Source: Sphingomonas sp. AX6 (GTDB lineage: Bacteria > Pseudomonadota > Alphaproteobacteria > Sphingomonadales > Sphingomonadaceae). From it: a stretch of 64,000 nt of DNA. The position numbers and the translations under genes were made by a program. The stretch covers positions 1,968,008 through 2,032,007 of the forward strand of contig NZ_LR733979.1 of assembly GCF_902506605.1 (NCBI RefSeq). Reading direction: 5' to 3'. Below are positions 34,040 through 42,885 of this stretch, in pieces. How positions within the stretch are numbered: the first letter of the stretch is position 1; each line of letters opens with the position of its first letter. The notes beneath the pieces were generated by a model. That model had not been told where the DNA came from. It saw only the letters and a program-made list of their open reading frames with translations, and did no database searches.

Positions 34040-34942
34040 ATGTCCCGCCCGACGCCCGCCATCGCTGCCTTCCTCGTCGCGTGTCTGGGCGTGGCGATGT
34101 ATTCGGTCATGGATGTGGTGATGAAGGGGCTGGTGCTGGGCATCGGCGTCTATTCGGCGGTTGCTTGGCGCAATCTGGCGGGCGCGGTGATTGCGGGCAC
34201 GATCTGGGGCTTGTCGCGCCCGACGATGCCGAGCCGGGCGGCGCTCAGGTTACACCTGTGGCGTGGGGTGATCGTCACTTTCATGTCGCTGCTGTTCTTC
34301 TATTCGATCGCCGTGCTGCCGATTGCGGAGGCGATCGCGCTGTCCTTCATTGCGCCGCTGATTGCGCTGTATCTTGCCGCGATTCTGCTGGGGGAGACGA
34401 TCGGGCGGGCGGCGATCCTGTCTTCGGTGGTGGGGCTGGTCGGGGTCGCGGTGATCTTGGCCGGGCGGCTCTCAGGGGATTACGACGAGCGTGCGGTGTG
34501 GGGTGTCGTAGCGGTGCTGATTTCCGCGGTGCTGTTCGCCTACAACCTCATCCTCGCGCGGCGGCAGGCGTTGATCGCCAAGCCGCTGGAGATCGGATTT
34601 TTCCAGACGCTGACGGTGTTGACGATGCTATCGCTCGCCGCACCGTGGTTCCTCGATGCGCCGCGCGCAGGCGACTGGCCCGCGATTGTCGGTGCGGGCG
34701 TACTGGCGGTGATTTCGCTGATCGCGATGGGTTGGGCCTATGCGCGGGCGGAGGCCCAGTTGCTGATCCCGGTCGAATATACCGCGTTCGTGTGGGCGGC
34801 GGTGCTGGGCTGGGTGGTGTTCGACGAGGCGGTGACGTGGACGACGCTGGCGGGCACTGCGCTGATCGTGGCGGGGTGTATATTGGCAGCGCGGGCCAAA
34901 CCGCCGATCGCCGAGCCGGTGGTCGAAAGCGCCGTCGCATGA
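34040..34942 (+). CDS. EamA-family (DMT superfamily) transporter
   Basis: This 300-residue protein has ten predicted membrane segments in two EamA repeats of about 140 residues. Visible parts are AFLVACLGVAMYSVMDVVMKG at the start and the end-of-repeat AEAIALSFIAPLIALYLAAILLGE, mirrored by QLLIPVEYTAFVWAAVLGWVVFDEAV in the second half. DMT proteins export small metabolites or take up nucleotide sugars and amino acids; the substrate is not predictable. It overlaps the next gene by four bases. Confidence 0.85.
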   Translation: MSRPTPAIAAFLVACLGVAMYSVMDVVMKGLVLGIGVYSAVAWRNLAGAVIAGTIWGLSRPTMPSRAALRLHLWRGVIVTFMSLLFFYSIAVLPIAEAIALSFIAPLIALYLAAILLGETIGRAAILSSVVGLVGVAVILAGRLSGDYDERAVWGVVAVLISAVLFAYNLILARRQALIAKPLEIGFFQTLTVLTMLSLAAPWFLDAPRAGDWPAIVGAGVLAVISLIAMGWAYARAEAQLLIPVEYTAFVWAAVLGWVVFDEAVTWTTLAGTALIVAGCILAARAKPPIAEPVVESAVA

Positions 34943-35412
34943 TCCATATCCGCCCCGCGGCTCCTGCCGATGTGCCGGTCATCCTGCGTTTCGTCCACGA
35001 ACTCGCCGCGTTCGAGCGCGAGCCCGATGCCGTGAAAGCGACCGAACCCATGCTCAATGTTGCGCTGTTCGGCGCGCATCCGGCGGCGGAGGCGGTGATC
35101 GCGGAAAGCGACGGCATGGCGGTCGGTCATGCGATCTTCTTCCACAATTTCTCGACCTGGGAAGGGAGGCGAGGACTGTATCTCGAGGATCTCTACGTCA
35201 CGCCGTCCGCGCGGGGTGGCGGGATCGGGCGCGCGCTGCTGCGGCATCTCGCGCGGCTGGCGGTCGAGCGCGACTGCGCGCGGTTCGAATGGTCGGTGCT
35301 CGATTGGAACGAAGGCGCGATTGCGCTTTACCGCTCGCTCGGGGCAAAGGGGCTCGACGATTGGACAATTCAACGCCTCGACGGCGATGCGCTGCTGCGG
35401 CTGGCGGAATGA
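34939..35412 (+). CDS. GNAT family N-acetyltransferase
   Basis: This 157-residue protein has the GNAT fold: IHIRPAAPADVPVILRFVHELA, LYLEDLYVTPSARGGGIGRALL (the acetyl-CoA-binding RGxGxG/A motif) and FEWSVLDWNEGAIALYRSLGAK. It resembles the diamine (spermidine/spermine-type) N-acetyltransferase subgroup. It starts within the stop codon of the transporter gene (ATGA). Confidence 0.88.
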   Translation: MIHIRPAAPADVPVILRFVHELAAFEREPDAVKATEPMLNVALFGAHPAAEAVIAESDGMAVGHAIFFHNFSTWEGRRGLYLEDLYVTPSARGGGIGRALLRHLARLAVERDCARFEWSVLDWNEGAIALYRSLGAKGLDDWTIQRLDGDALLRLAE

Positions 35413-35436
35413 AACATCCCCACTAGGACAAGGGCT

Positions 35437-35475
35437 ATAAGAAAACCCCGCCGACACCTTTGCGCCGACGGGGTT
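35437..35475 (-). terminator. rho-independent terminator of ppa
   Basis: On the minus strand, ACCCCGTCG / CGGCGGGGT (one G-T wobble) forms a stem with a 12-base loop, followed by TTTTCTT. It lies 25 bases past the ppa stop codon. It may also serve the converging GNAT gene. Confidence 0.8.
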
Positions 35476-35498
35476 CGTGATCCTCGAAACCGAAAAAC

Positions 35499-36080
35499 TC
35501 AGTCGTCGCGACCGGCGACCTCGTGGTTCATCGGCTCTTCGCCCTGCGCCTTGGCGGCTTCATAGCGTTCGATCGCCTCGATCGTGATGCGGCGCGCTTC
35601 GTCGGCGTCGCCCCAGGTGCCGACGCGCACCCACTTCATCTTTTCCAGATCTTTGTAATGGGTGAAGAAATGCTCGATTTGTTCGAACACGATCGCGGGC
35701 AGATCGTCCTTGCCCTCGACCTTCGAATAATAGGGGAAGGTGTCGTTGACCGGTACGCAGATCAGCTTTTCGTCGCCGCCGGCTTCGTCTTCCAAATTCA
35801 ACACCGCGATCGGGCGCGCGCGCACGACGCAGCCCGGAATGAAGGGCGAGCGCGCGACGACCAGCGCGTCGAGCGGATCGCCGTCGGGGCTGAGCGTGTG
35901 GGGGACGAAGCCGTAATTGGCCGGATAGCGCATCGGCGTGTGCAGGATGCGATCGACGAACAGCGCGCCCGATGCCTTGTCGAATTCGTATTTCACGGGC
36001 TCGCCGCCGGTGGGAACTTCGATGATGACGTTCAGGTCTTCCGGCGGGTTCTTGCCGACCGGCACCATGTCGATACGCAT
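35499..36080 (-). CDS. ppa: inorganic pyrophosphatase (family I)
   Basis: This 193-residue cytoplasmic enzyme hydrolyses pyrophosphate. The signature DGDPLDALVVARSPFIPG carries the metal-binding aspartates, and EVPTGGEPVKYEFDK, FVDRILHTPMRYPANYGFVP and EGKDDLP are all present. It is monocistronic with its own terminator. Confidence 0.96.
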   Translation of the reverse strand: MRIDMVPVGKNPPEDLNVIIEVPTGGEPVKYEFDKASGALFVDRILHTPMRYPANYGFVPHTLSPDGDPLDALVVARSPFIPGCVVRARPIAVLNLEDEAGGDEKLICVPVNDTFPYYSKVEGKDDLPAIVFEQIEHFFTHYKDLEKMKWVRVGTWGDADEARRITIEAIERYEAAKAQGEEPMNHEVAGRDD

Positions 36081-36233
36081 TGGTTCAGGGCTTCCTGTTG
36101 TTGAGCGGCAGCGCCGCGTGGATGGCGGCGCGAATAGGGATGCCGCGCGGATAGTGCAACGCAGCAGTTTAGTCGATGGGGCAGCGGGATCGCAGCGGGC
36201 GATGCTTCACCGCTTGCTTACCATTGCCGCGCT

Positions 36234-37562
36234 ATGCCGCGTTGGATGTATCACGACGCCAACCTCTCGAAACAGGGTGAAGCCGATCCGCGGCCGAAGT
36301 CCGCAGTGTCGGGCGCGTGCGGTGCGATGGGGATGGTCGGGCTGATCGGCTGGGTCGTCGTTGCGCGGCATTATGGCATGGACGGCCCCTATGCGGCGCT
36401 GGTTGCCGTGGTCGCGTGCGGCCTGCCGATGATCGCCTGGTCGCTGCTGGTGGACAAGGTTCACCTGAACGCCTCGACCGGGATCGATTGGTCGAACCCC
36501 AAGCCTTTGAAGCAAACGATCGACGTCAGTCTGGTCAAACTCGCCGGTCTATGGGCGACCTGGGCGGGGATTGCGGCAGTCTATGCGGTGTGCCGGTTTT
36601 ATTGGGAGGGCAATTACCGGCTGGCGATGGAGTGGCTGATGGTGGCCGCGCCGGTCCTGGTCGCACTGTCGGTGCCTTACGTTTTTTGGCTCGACCGTTA
36701 TCTGCGCGAACCGAAGGACGGCGCCTGGGCGCTCGGCACCTGGTTGCTGAGCCTTGAGGGGGAATATGACCGCGAGGACATTTTCCACCATCTGCGCGCC
36801 TGGGCGGTGAAGGGGTTTTTCCTGGCCTTCATGCTGTCGATCGTTCCCGGCGCGTTCGGCGCTTTCGTGCGCTGGGATTTGAGTGGCATCTTGGGCGATC
36901 CGGTGGCGCTGGCGATGTGGCTCATCACGTTCATGTTCGTGGTCGACATCGCCTTTGCGACCGTCGGCTACACGCTGACGATGAAGCCGCTCGACGCACA
37001 TATCCGCACCGCCAATCCCTATGCCGCTGGCTGGCTGGCGGCGCTCGCCTGTTACCCGCCCTTTGCGCTGATGGCGGGGCCGCTCGACTATCATCCGGGC
37101 ACGCATGGCGATGCCGGTTGGTCGATCTGGTTTGCGGGCTATCCGGTGCTGTTGTGGGGCGTCGGCGCGCTGCTGGTGGTGCTGACCGGCATCTATGCCT
37201 GGGCGACGGTGGCGTTCGGCTTGCGGTTCTCGAACCTGACGCATCGCGGCATCCTGACCCATGGACCCTATGCCTGGTCGAAACATCCCGCCTATCTCGC
37301 CAAGAACTGTTTCTGGTGGGTTGCGACGGTGCCGATCTTTGCGACGACGGGATCGATCGCCGACGCCGCGCGCAACTGCGTGCTGATGGCGGCGGTGTCG
37401 GGCATCTATTACTGGCGGGCGCGGACCGAGGAGCGCCATCTGGGCGCGGACCCGGCGTACCGCGCCTATGCCGAATGGATGGCGCGCAACGGTTCCGTGC
37501 CGAGGCTGTTCGCGTGGATCAGGGGTGAGAAGCGCGTCGCGGCGCCGATGCAGCGGTTATAG
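36234..37562 (+). CDS. isoprenylcysteine carboxyl methyltransferase-like (ICMT/PEMT) membrane protein
   Basis: This 442-residue protein is polytopic, with about ten membrane segments. The C-terminal quarter is the ICMT/PEMT-type methyltransferase module: RGILTHGPYAWSKHPAYLAKNCFWW (SAM-binding His and Gly-Pro), and RARTEERHLGADPAYRAYAEWM (the Glu/Glu signature). The N-terminal 250 residues are an additional multi-span domain I do not recognise. The substrate is unknown; bacterial members methylate lipids or unknown carboxylates. Its first codon follows 150 bp divergent from ppa. Confidence 0.8.
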   Translation: MPRWMYHDANLSKQGEADPRPKSAVSGACGAMGMVGLIGWVVVARHYGMDGPYAALVAVVACGLPMIAWSLLVDKVHLNASTGIDWSNPKPLKQTIDVSLVKLAGLWATWAGIAAVYAVCRFYWEGNYRLAMEWLMVAAPVLVALSVPYVFWLDRYLREPKDGAWALGTWLLSLEGEYDREDIFHHLRAWAVKGFFLAFMLSIVPGAFGAFVRWDLSGILGDPVALAMWLITFMFVVDIAFATVGYTLTMKPLDAHIRTANPYAAGWLAALACYPPFALMAGPLDYHPGTHGDAGWSIWFAGYPVLLWGVGALLVVLTGIYAWATVAFGLRFSNLTHRGILTHGPYAWSKHPAYLAKNCFWWVATVPIFATTGSIADAARNCVLMAAVSGIYYWRARTEERHLGADPAYRAYAEWMARNGSVPRLFAWIRGEKRVAAPMQRL

Positions 37563-37624
37563 GAACCGGTCTGTCGGCTAGCGACCCCGTAGCTGTCATT
37601 CATCGCTTTCGTTGGAGCTGCTAG

Positions 37625-37975
37625 ATGACAAGCGATGTTTTGCGGCCAGGCGACCGGATTGAACTTAGCGGTGGCTATGATTTCGAGCCTGCTTGGCTCG
37701 ATGGGCGCTCCTCATTGCTGGGTAAGGTAACCTCCTTCATTCCCGGCCAAAATGACCTGCCTGCGGCTGTGGTGGCGCTCGACGATCCTGTCAGGGTTTA
37801 TGGGATCAGCGGTTCTACGGTTGTCATTGAGCAGCGATACGTAGGTGCCACGTGGACTGCGACGGGAGTTGTCCATGTGGAACTTTGCGACTTTGAGCCG
37901 GACCCGTCGCGTTGGCAGGATCGCCGCCAAGGCAAATGGGTAGAAAGTCATGCTCAATACAAAAAGGTAGATTGA
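37625..37975 (+). CDS. orphan hypothetical protein
   Basis: I do not recognise this 116-residue protein (MTSDVLRPGDRIELSGGYDFEPAWLDG...). It looks all-beta, with no signal or membrane segment. A comparatively low G+C stretch and non-typical codons (TTT, CAT, AAA) suggest a transferred gene. Immediately downstream is a 79-bp gap before the 3' end of gshA. Confidence 0.6.
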   Translation: MTSDVLRPGDRIELSGGYDFEPAWLDGRSSLLGKVTSFIPGQNDLPAAVVALDDPVRVYGISGSTVVIEQRYVGATWTATGVVHVELCDFEPDPSRWQDRRQGKWVESHAQYKKVD

Positions 37976-38054
37976 CTACGATCGGCGTCCGCTCCCCACC
38001 CAAACGCGGTCGTTCAATGTCGGCAGCGATTCCGGTCGCTCACCCACCTTAGCG

Positions 38055-39428
38055 TCAGAAGCGCGAACCTTCGTACAATTGGCACACATCGCCCTCCCAT
38101 GGACCCGCATAGCGGTCGAGCAGCAATTGCGCGGGCACCTTGCCGCTGCGCACAATCTCTCGCAGCGGGTCGAGGAAGCCGCTTTCATTGTCGCCGGACG
38201 CATTGGTGCGCGCCCGCGCGCTGAGCCCGGCACCGGCAATGTCGAGCACGTCGCCCGCAATGTCGCGCAGGCGCCCGCCACCGGGTAGCGGCGCGTCCAA
38301 TGCGAGTTTGGGCACCGCGTTCCGTAGTGCCTCGCGCTCGTCCATCGACCAGCCTCTGACCAGATCCCACGCCGCATCGAGCGCTTGGCTGTCGTAGAGC
38401 AGCCCGACCCACAAGGCGGGCAGCGCGCAAATCTGGCCCCATGGCCCGCCATCGGCGCCGCGCATCTCCAGAAAAGTCTTCAGCCGTACCTCGGGAAAGG
38501 CGGTGGACAGATGATCGGCCCAATCGTCCATCGTCGGCTTTTCGCCCGGCAACACCGACAATTCGCCGCGCAGGAAGTCGCGGAAACTGAGGCCCGCTGC
38601 GTCGATATAGCGGCCCTCGCGGTAAACGAAGTACATCGGCACATCGAGCGCGTAGTCGGTGTAGCGCTCGTAGCCGAAGCCGTCCTCAAACACGAAAGGC
38701 AGCATGCCCGTGCGGTGCGGGTCGGTGTCCGACCAGATGTGGCTGCGATAGGAGAGGAAGCCGTTGGGCCTTTTCTCCGTAAACGGCGAATTGGCGAAAA
38801 GGGCAGTGGCGAGCGGTTGAAGCGCCAATCCGACCCGAAACTTCTTCACCATATCGGCTTCAGAGGCGTAATCCAGATTAACCTGAATGGTACAGGTGCG
38901 AAGCATCATATCGAGGCCCAGCGACCCGACGCGCGGCATATGGTTGAGCATGATGCCGTAGCGACCCTTGGGCATGATCGACAGGTCGCTGCGCGCCTTG
39001 TCGGGCCACATGCCCAAGCCCAGGAAGCCGAGGCCGAGCCGCTCGCCGACCGCCTTCACCTGTTCCAGATGGCGCCCGGTCTCGGCGCAGGTCTGGTGCA
39101 GGTTTTCGAGCGGCGCGCCCGACAGCTCCAGCTGCCCGGCGGGCTCAAGGCTGACGGTGCCGTCGGGGCCGGACAGCGCGATGACGTTGCCGCCTTCCTC
39201 GACCGGGGTCCATCCGAACTCGGTCAGCGCCATCAACAGGTCGCGGATGCCGCCGGGTTCGTCATAGCTGGGGGCGTGGCAATCGGCGGTCGAATACACG
39301 AATTTCTCGTGCTCCGTCCCGATCCGCCAACGGTCCTTGGGCTTTTCCCCGGACGCGAAATAGTCGATCAGTTGCGCGCCGTTTTCGATCACGGGTGCGT
39401 TGCTGTTCGAAACGGTCTTGGTGCTCAT
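38055..39428 (-). CDS. gshA: glutamate-cysteine ligase (plant/alphaproteobacterial type)
   Basis: This 457-residue enzyme makes gamma-glutamylcysteine, the first step of glutathione synthesis. It has RWRIGTEHEKFVY, GTVSLEPAGQLELSGAP (active-site Glu), MLRTCTIQVNLDYASE, SPFTEKRPNGFLSYRS and MRGADGGP. These belong to the GCS2-like type shared by plants and alphaproteobacteria. Sequence and length are complete. It lies in the minus-strand run with rsmE upstream; a family C repeat fills the gap. Confidence 0.95.
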   Translation of the reverse strand: MSTKTVSNSNAPVIENGAQLIDYFASGEKPKDRWRIGTEHEKFVYSTADCHAPSYDEPGGIRDLLMALTEFGWTPVEEGGNVIALSGPDGTVSLEPAGQLELSGAPLENLHQTCAETGRHLEQVKAVGERLGLGFLGLGMWPDKARSDLSIMPKGRYGIMLNHMPRVGSLGLDMMLRTCTIQVNLDYASEADMVKKFRVGLALQPLATALFANSPFTEKRPNGFLSYRSHIWSDTDPHRTGMLPFVFEDGFGYERYTDYALDVPMYFVYREGRYIDAAGLSFRDFLRGELSVLPGEKPTMDDWADHLSTAFPEVRLKTFLEMRGADGGPWGQICALPALWVGLLYDSQALDAAWDLVRGWSMDEREALRNAVPKLALDAPLPGGGRLRDIAGDVLDIAGAGLSARARTNASGDNESGFLDPLREIVRSGKVPAQLLLDRYAGPWEGDVCQLYEGSRF

Positions 39429-39476
39429 TTTCGCGCCTTACGCTTGTCGAATGAGGGTGGCAATCTCGCGTCTCGA

Positions 39477-39605
39477 TCCTCCCCGGCACGGGGAGGGGGA
39501 CCGCCGCAAAGCGGTGGTGGAGGGGGCGGGCCACCAACGCCGCGTTCAGATGCGCGCCCCCTCCGTCAGCACTTCGTGCTGCCACCTCCCCATGAATGGG
39601 GAGGA
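39477..39605. repeat. family C palindromic repeat between rsmE and gshA
   Basis: The left part has TCCTCCCCGGCACGGGGAGG, then ACCGCCGCAAAGCGGTGGTG, then GAGGGGGCGGG. The right part inverts it (CCCCCTCCGTCAG, GCACTTCGTGC, ACCTCCCCATGAATGGGGAG). The left part is almost identical to the arm at 53077-53130 that borders the DUF559 gene. This copy contains no gene. Confidence 0.88.
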
Positions 39606-39613
39606 AAGACAAT

Positions 39614-40357
39614 TCACCAATCCCCGGATGCGGCCATCCACAATCCCACCGCCGCCACTGCCGCCGTCTCCGCGCGCAGTATCCGCGGGCCCAGCGCAAT
39701 GCCGACCGCTTGGGGCAACGCGCGGATCGCCTCGCGCTCCTCTGCATCGAAGCCGCCTTCAGGGCCGACTAGGATCGCTGCCGGACCGGAATGCGCGCGC
39801 ATTGCCGCCAGCGCGTTCACGCCGCCGGTCTCGTCGGCAAAGAACAAGGCCCGCTCGCTCGGCCAGTCGCGCAGCAACGCTGCCAGCTTCACCGGCTCGG
39901 CCAGCTGAGGCAGCGCGGTGCGGCCGCATTGCTCGGCCGCCTCGATCGCATGCGCGCGCAGCCGGTCGAGGTTGAGGCGATCGACCACCGCGCGGCGGGT
40001 GAAGACGGGGATGATCCGATCGACGCCCAGCTCGCACGCCTTTTCGATCACCCAGTCGATCCGCGCCTTTTTGATGGGGGCGGCGCACAGCCACAGGTCG
40101 GGCACGGCTTCGCGCGGGCGCAGCAAATCGGTCACTTCGACATCCATCGCCCGTTTGCCGACGTCGCGCGCGACGGCGAGCCATTCGCCCGACACGTCGT
40201 CGAACAATTTGACCGGATCGCCGGACTTCATCCGCATCACCGAGCCGAGATAATGCGCGTGCGGGCCATCCAGCCGCAGCATCGCACCCGCGCTGAGCGG
40301 CGTGTCGACGAACAAACGCGGGGTCGATTGCGGCGGCCAAGCGGGGGTAGCGATCAT
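39614..40357 (-). CDS. rsmE: 16S rRNA m3U1498 methyltransferase
   Basis: This 247-residue SPOUT-fold enzyme methylates U1498 of 16S rRNA. It has an N-terminal PUA-like domain (PRLFVDTPLSAGAMLRLDG), the RsmE-specific KKARIDWVIEKACELGVDRIIPV in pieces, RTALPQL, and the knotted SAM pocket LVGPEGGFDAEE with LGPRILRAETAAVAAVG. Start choice is uncertain (40357, 40366 or 40387). Confidence 0.95.
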   Translation of the reverse strand: MIATPAWPPQSTPRLFVDTPLSAGAMLRLDGPHAHYLGSVMRMKSGDPVKLFDDVSGEWLAVARDVGKRAMDVEVTDLLRPREAVPDLWLCAAPIKKARIDWVIEKACELGVDRIIPVFTRRAVVDRLNLDRLRAHAIEAAEQCGRTALPQLAEPVKLAALLRDWPSERALFFADETGGVNALAAMRAHSGPAAILVGPEGGFDAEEREAIRALPQAVGIALGPRILRAETAAVAAVGLWMAASGDW

Positions 40358-40383
40358 CGCCCCCATCTGCCGCGCGCCCGCGC

Positions 40384-41466
40384 TCAAGTCGAGTGCTGGC
40401 GCGCCGCCGCATAGGCCGCACGCTCGCCATCGGTCAGCGAGAGCGCGACCACGCGGCCCTCGCGCGCCGATCGCGCCGCCGCCTCGATCACCGCCATCAC
40501 CGCCAGCGCCTCTACAGGGGCGACGGGGTTGGGCGCCCGGCCAAGGATCGCGTCGCGCACGCCTGCGTAATAGCGCGTCTGGTCACCACGTTCGGCAGCT
40601 TCGTTCCGCGCCACGCCGTCGCCGTCGATCACCACCAGCGGGTCGTCATCGACGCCCCACGCATCACTGCCGGGCGCGACGCCGCTGAGCAGTTGCGCCT
40701 CTTGCTGGTCGATCCGCGCCTTGACCAGCGATCCGGCGTCGCCGTGGACGGTGAACCGGTTGCTGCCGCCAGCGACCAGCATCGATGCGTGTAGCACCGC
40801 GCGCACCTCGCCGAAATGCAAAACGACATGCGCCCAATCGTCGATCTGGCCGCCTGCACGCTGTACCGCGAGATCGCCGCTCACTGCGTCGGGAAGTCCG
40901 AACAGGCACAAAGCCTGATCGACCAGATGTGGGCCGAGATCGAACCAGATGCCGCCGCCTGCTACGGCCTTTTCGCGCCAGCGGTCGCGGACTTCCGGAC
41001 GGAACCGGTCGAAATGCGATTCGAAATGCCTCGGCACCCCGATCCGACCTTCGCGGATTGCCCGCGTCACCGACAGGAAATCGCTGTCGTAGCGGCGGTT
41101 GTGGAACACGCTGAGCAGCAGGGCGCGTTTCTCGGCAAGCGCGATCAGTTCGCGCGCTTCGTCCAGCGTGACCGTGAACGGCTTGTCGATCACGACATGC
41201 TTGCCCGCGTTCAGCGCCGCCCGCGCGACCGGCGCGTGGGTTTCGTTGGGAGAAGCGATGACGACCAGGTCGATGTCGTCGGCGATCAGATCATGGGGCG
41301 CGGCATGGACGCGCGCATCGGGCAGGACCGTCGCGACCTTGGCTGCATCCGAGGATGCGACCGCGACGATCTGGAGCCCATCAACCGGACGGATCAGCGG
41401 GACGTGGAACGTCTGCGCGGCAAAGCCGAAACCGACAATCCCGATGCGAAGGGGGGCAGGGGGCAT
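40384..41466 (-). CDS. Gfo/Idh/MocA family NAD(P)-dependent oxidoreductase
   Basis: This 360-residue protein has the Rossmann start LRIGIVGFGFAAQTFHVPLI and VVIASPNETHAPVARAAL, then GKHVVIDKPFTVTLDEA, the conserved Lys-Pro pair (DKPF in place of the usual EKP). A WFDLGPHLVDQAL stretch follows with the catalytic Asp/His region. Substrates in this family are sugars, inositols or related alcohols; unpredictable here. It precedes rsmE on the same strand. Confidence 0.88.
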   Translation of the reverse strand: MPPAPLRIGIVGFGFAAQTFHVPLIRPVDGLQIVAVASSDAAKVATVLPDARVHAAPHDLIADDIDLVVIASPNETHAPVARAALNAGKHVVIDKPFTVTLDEARELIALAEKRALLLSVFHNRRYDSDFLSVTRAIREGRIGVPRHFESHFDRFRPEVRDRWREKAVAGGGIWFDLGPHLVDQALCLFGLPDAVSGDLAVQRAGGQIDDWAHVVLHFGEVRAVLHASMLVAGGSNRFTVHGDAGSLVKARIDQQEAQLLSGVAPGSDAWGVDDDPLVVIDGDGVARNEAAERGDQTRYYAGVRDAILGRAPNPVAPVEALAVMAVIEAAARSAREGRVVALSLTDGERAAYAAARQHST

Positions 41467-41492
41467 GCCTAATCTCCGAAATGGTCAATCTC

Positions 41493-41570
41493 CGTTCGTT
41501 TCGAGCGAAGTCGAGAAACGTGACCGAAGCGCGCGCGAGCGTTTCTCGACTTCGCTCGAAACGAACGGGG
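41493..41570. repeat. family B palindromic repeat (divergent gap)
   Basis: CGTTCGTTTCGAGCGAAGTC plus GAGAAACG is followed 22 bases later by its inverse (CGTTTCTCGACTT, CGCTCGAAACGAACG). The arms are about 28 bp and essentially perfect. It lies in the divergent gap between the oxidoreductase and ubiA genes. Confidence 0.9.
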
Positions 41571-41683
41571 TGTGTGGGTCGGGGTTTAGGAGGCCCGGCG
41601 GAGGATTGCCAGAACGCCAAATCTGGCATTAATCCGCAAAAATCCCTGTCCTTGCCGCCCCCCGCTGTGGCAGCAGCACGCCC

Positions 41684-42601
41684 ATGGAAATCGTCCCCGA
41701 CACCGAACATCGCGGCCTGGTCGGTCGCCTGCCGCCGACGCTGCGCGCCTTCGCCCTGCTCGCGCGGTTCGATCGGCCGATCGGCTGGTGGCTGTTGTTC
41801 TGGCCTGGCGCCTGGGGAATCGCGCTGGCCGGTGGCGCGGTCGAGCGGTGGGATCTGATCGCTTGGTTTCTGCTCGGGGCGATCGCGATGCGCGGCGCGG
41901 GCTGCGTTTATAACGACATCGTCGACCGCGATCTCGACAAGCAGGTCGCACGCACCGCCAGCCGACCGCTGGCAAGCGGGGCGGTGTCTCTGAAGGCGGC
42001 GTGGGTGTGGCTGGTGTTCCTCTGCCTGATCGGGCTGGTCGTGCTGGTCCAGCTCAACATGATCGCCGGGGTCATCGCATTGGGCAGCCTGGCGCTGGTC
42101 GCCGCCTATCCGTTCATGAAGCGCATCACCTGGTGGCCGCAGGCGTGGCTGGGCCTCGTCTTTTCCTGGGCCGCGCCCACCGGCTGGGCGGCGGTGACCG
42201 GCTGGGCCGGGTGGGGAGAGGTGATCGTCCTTCCCATGATGCTGCTCTATGCGGGCTGCATCGCTTGGGTGATCGGGTATGACACCATCTATGCGCTGCA
42301 AGACCGCGAGGACGATGCGCTGGTCGGGGTGCGCTCCTCGGCAATTGCGTTGGGGGCGAAGGTGAAGCCGGGGGTCGCGGTGTTTTACCTCGCGGCGATC
42401 CTGTTTTGGGCAGGGGCGATCTGGAGCGTGCGGCCCGACTGGCTGGCGCTGCTGACGCTCGCCCCGACCGCGCTGCATCTCGGCTGGCAGGTCGCGACAC
42501 TGGACGTGGACGATGGCGGCAATGCGCTTGGACGGTTCCGCTCGAACCGCGATCTCGGCTTCCTGATGTTCGCGGCGTGTTTCGTGGTGGCGACGGCTTA
42601 G
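41684..42601 (+). CDS. ubiA: 4-hydroxybenzoate polyprenyltransferase
   Basis: This 305-residue protein has eight to nine membrane segments. It carries the allylic-diphosphate Mg-binding motif GAGCVYNDIVDRDLDKQV (NDxxD, about residue 77), ASRPLASGAV, and the second acidic motif YDTIYALQDREDD. UbiA attaches the ubiquinone isoprenoid tail to 4-hydroxybenzoate in the inner membrane. The substrate precursors come from the MEP pathway (ispG at 29.6 kb). Confidence 0.94.
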   Translation: MEIVPDTEHRGLVGRLPPTLRAFALLARFDRPIGWWLLFWPGAWGIALAGGAVERWDLIAWFLLGAIAMRGAGCVYNDIVDRDLDKQVARTASRPLASGAVSLKAAWVWLVFLCLIGLVVLVQLNMIAGVIALGSLALVAAYPFMKRITWWPQAWLGLVFSWAAPTGWAAVTGWAGWGEVIVLPMMLLYAGCIAWVIGYDTIYALQDREDDALVGVRSSAIALGAKVKPGVAVFYLAAILFWAGAIWSVRPDWLALLTLAPTALHLGWQVATLDVDDGGNALGRFRSNRDLGFLMFAACFVVATA

Positions 42602-42610
42602 AAGAAAGAT

Positions 42611-42826
42611 GTTCACGCGAAGGCGCAAAGGCGCGAAGAGAAAAAGGTAAAAGGGGTTCGCGCAGAGGCGCAGATGACGCGCAGAGAGAGATTTGATCTT
42701 CGCGCGTTAGCGAACATTCGGCAAGCCGGTGACGATTCAATGCCGATGCGCGGCGGGAATGACATCTCGGCGTCTCCGCGCGAACCCGGATTTCCTTCGC
42801 GCCTTTGCGCCTTTGCGTGAACCAAT
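42611..42826. repeat. family F large nested inverted repeat
   Basis: The outer arms TTCACGCGAAGGCGCAAAGG (42611) and CCTTTGCGCCTTTGCGTGAA (about 42806) pair over about 27 bases, including GCGCGAAG/CTTCGCGC. Inside, GGGTTCGCGCAGAGGCG and CGTCTCCGCGCGAACCC form a second pair. The element fills the 284-bp gap between ubiA and pmbA. A fragment with a similar arm is at 3152. Confidence 0.85.
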
Positions 42827-42885
42827 TTTCGTCTTCCAGACCGACATGACTGGATCGCCGCCCCCCGGCTTCCTAAGTGGCAGCG

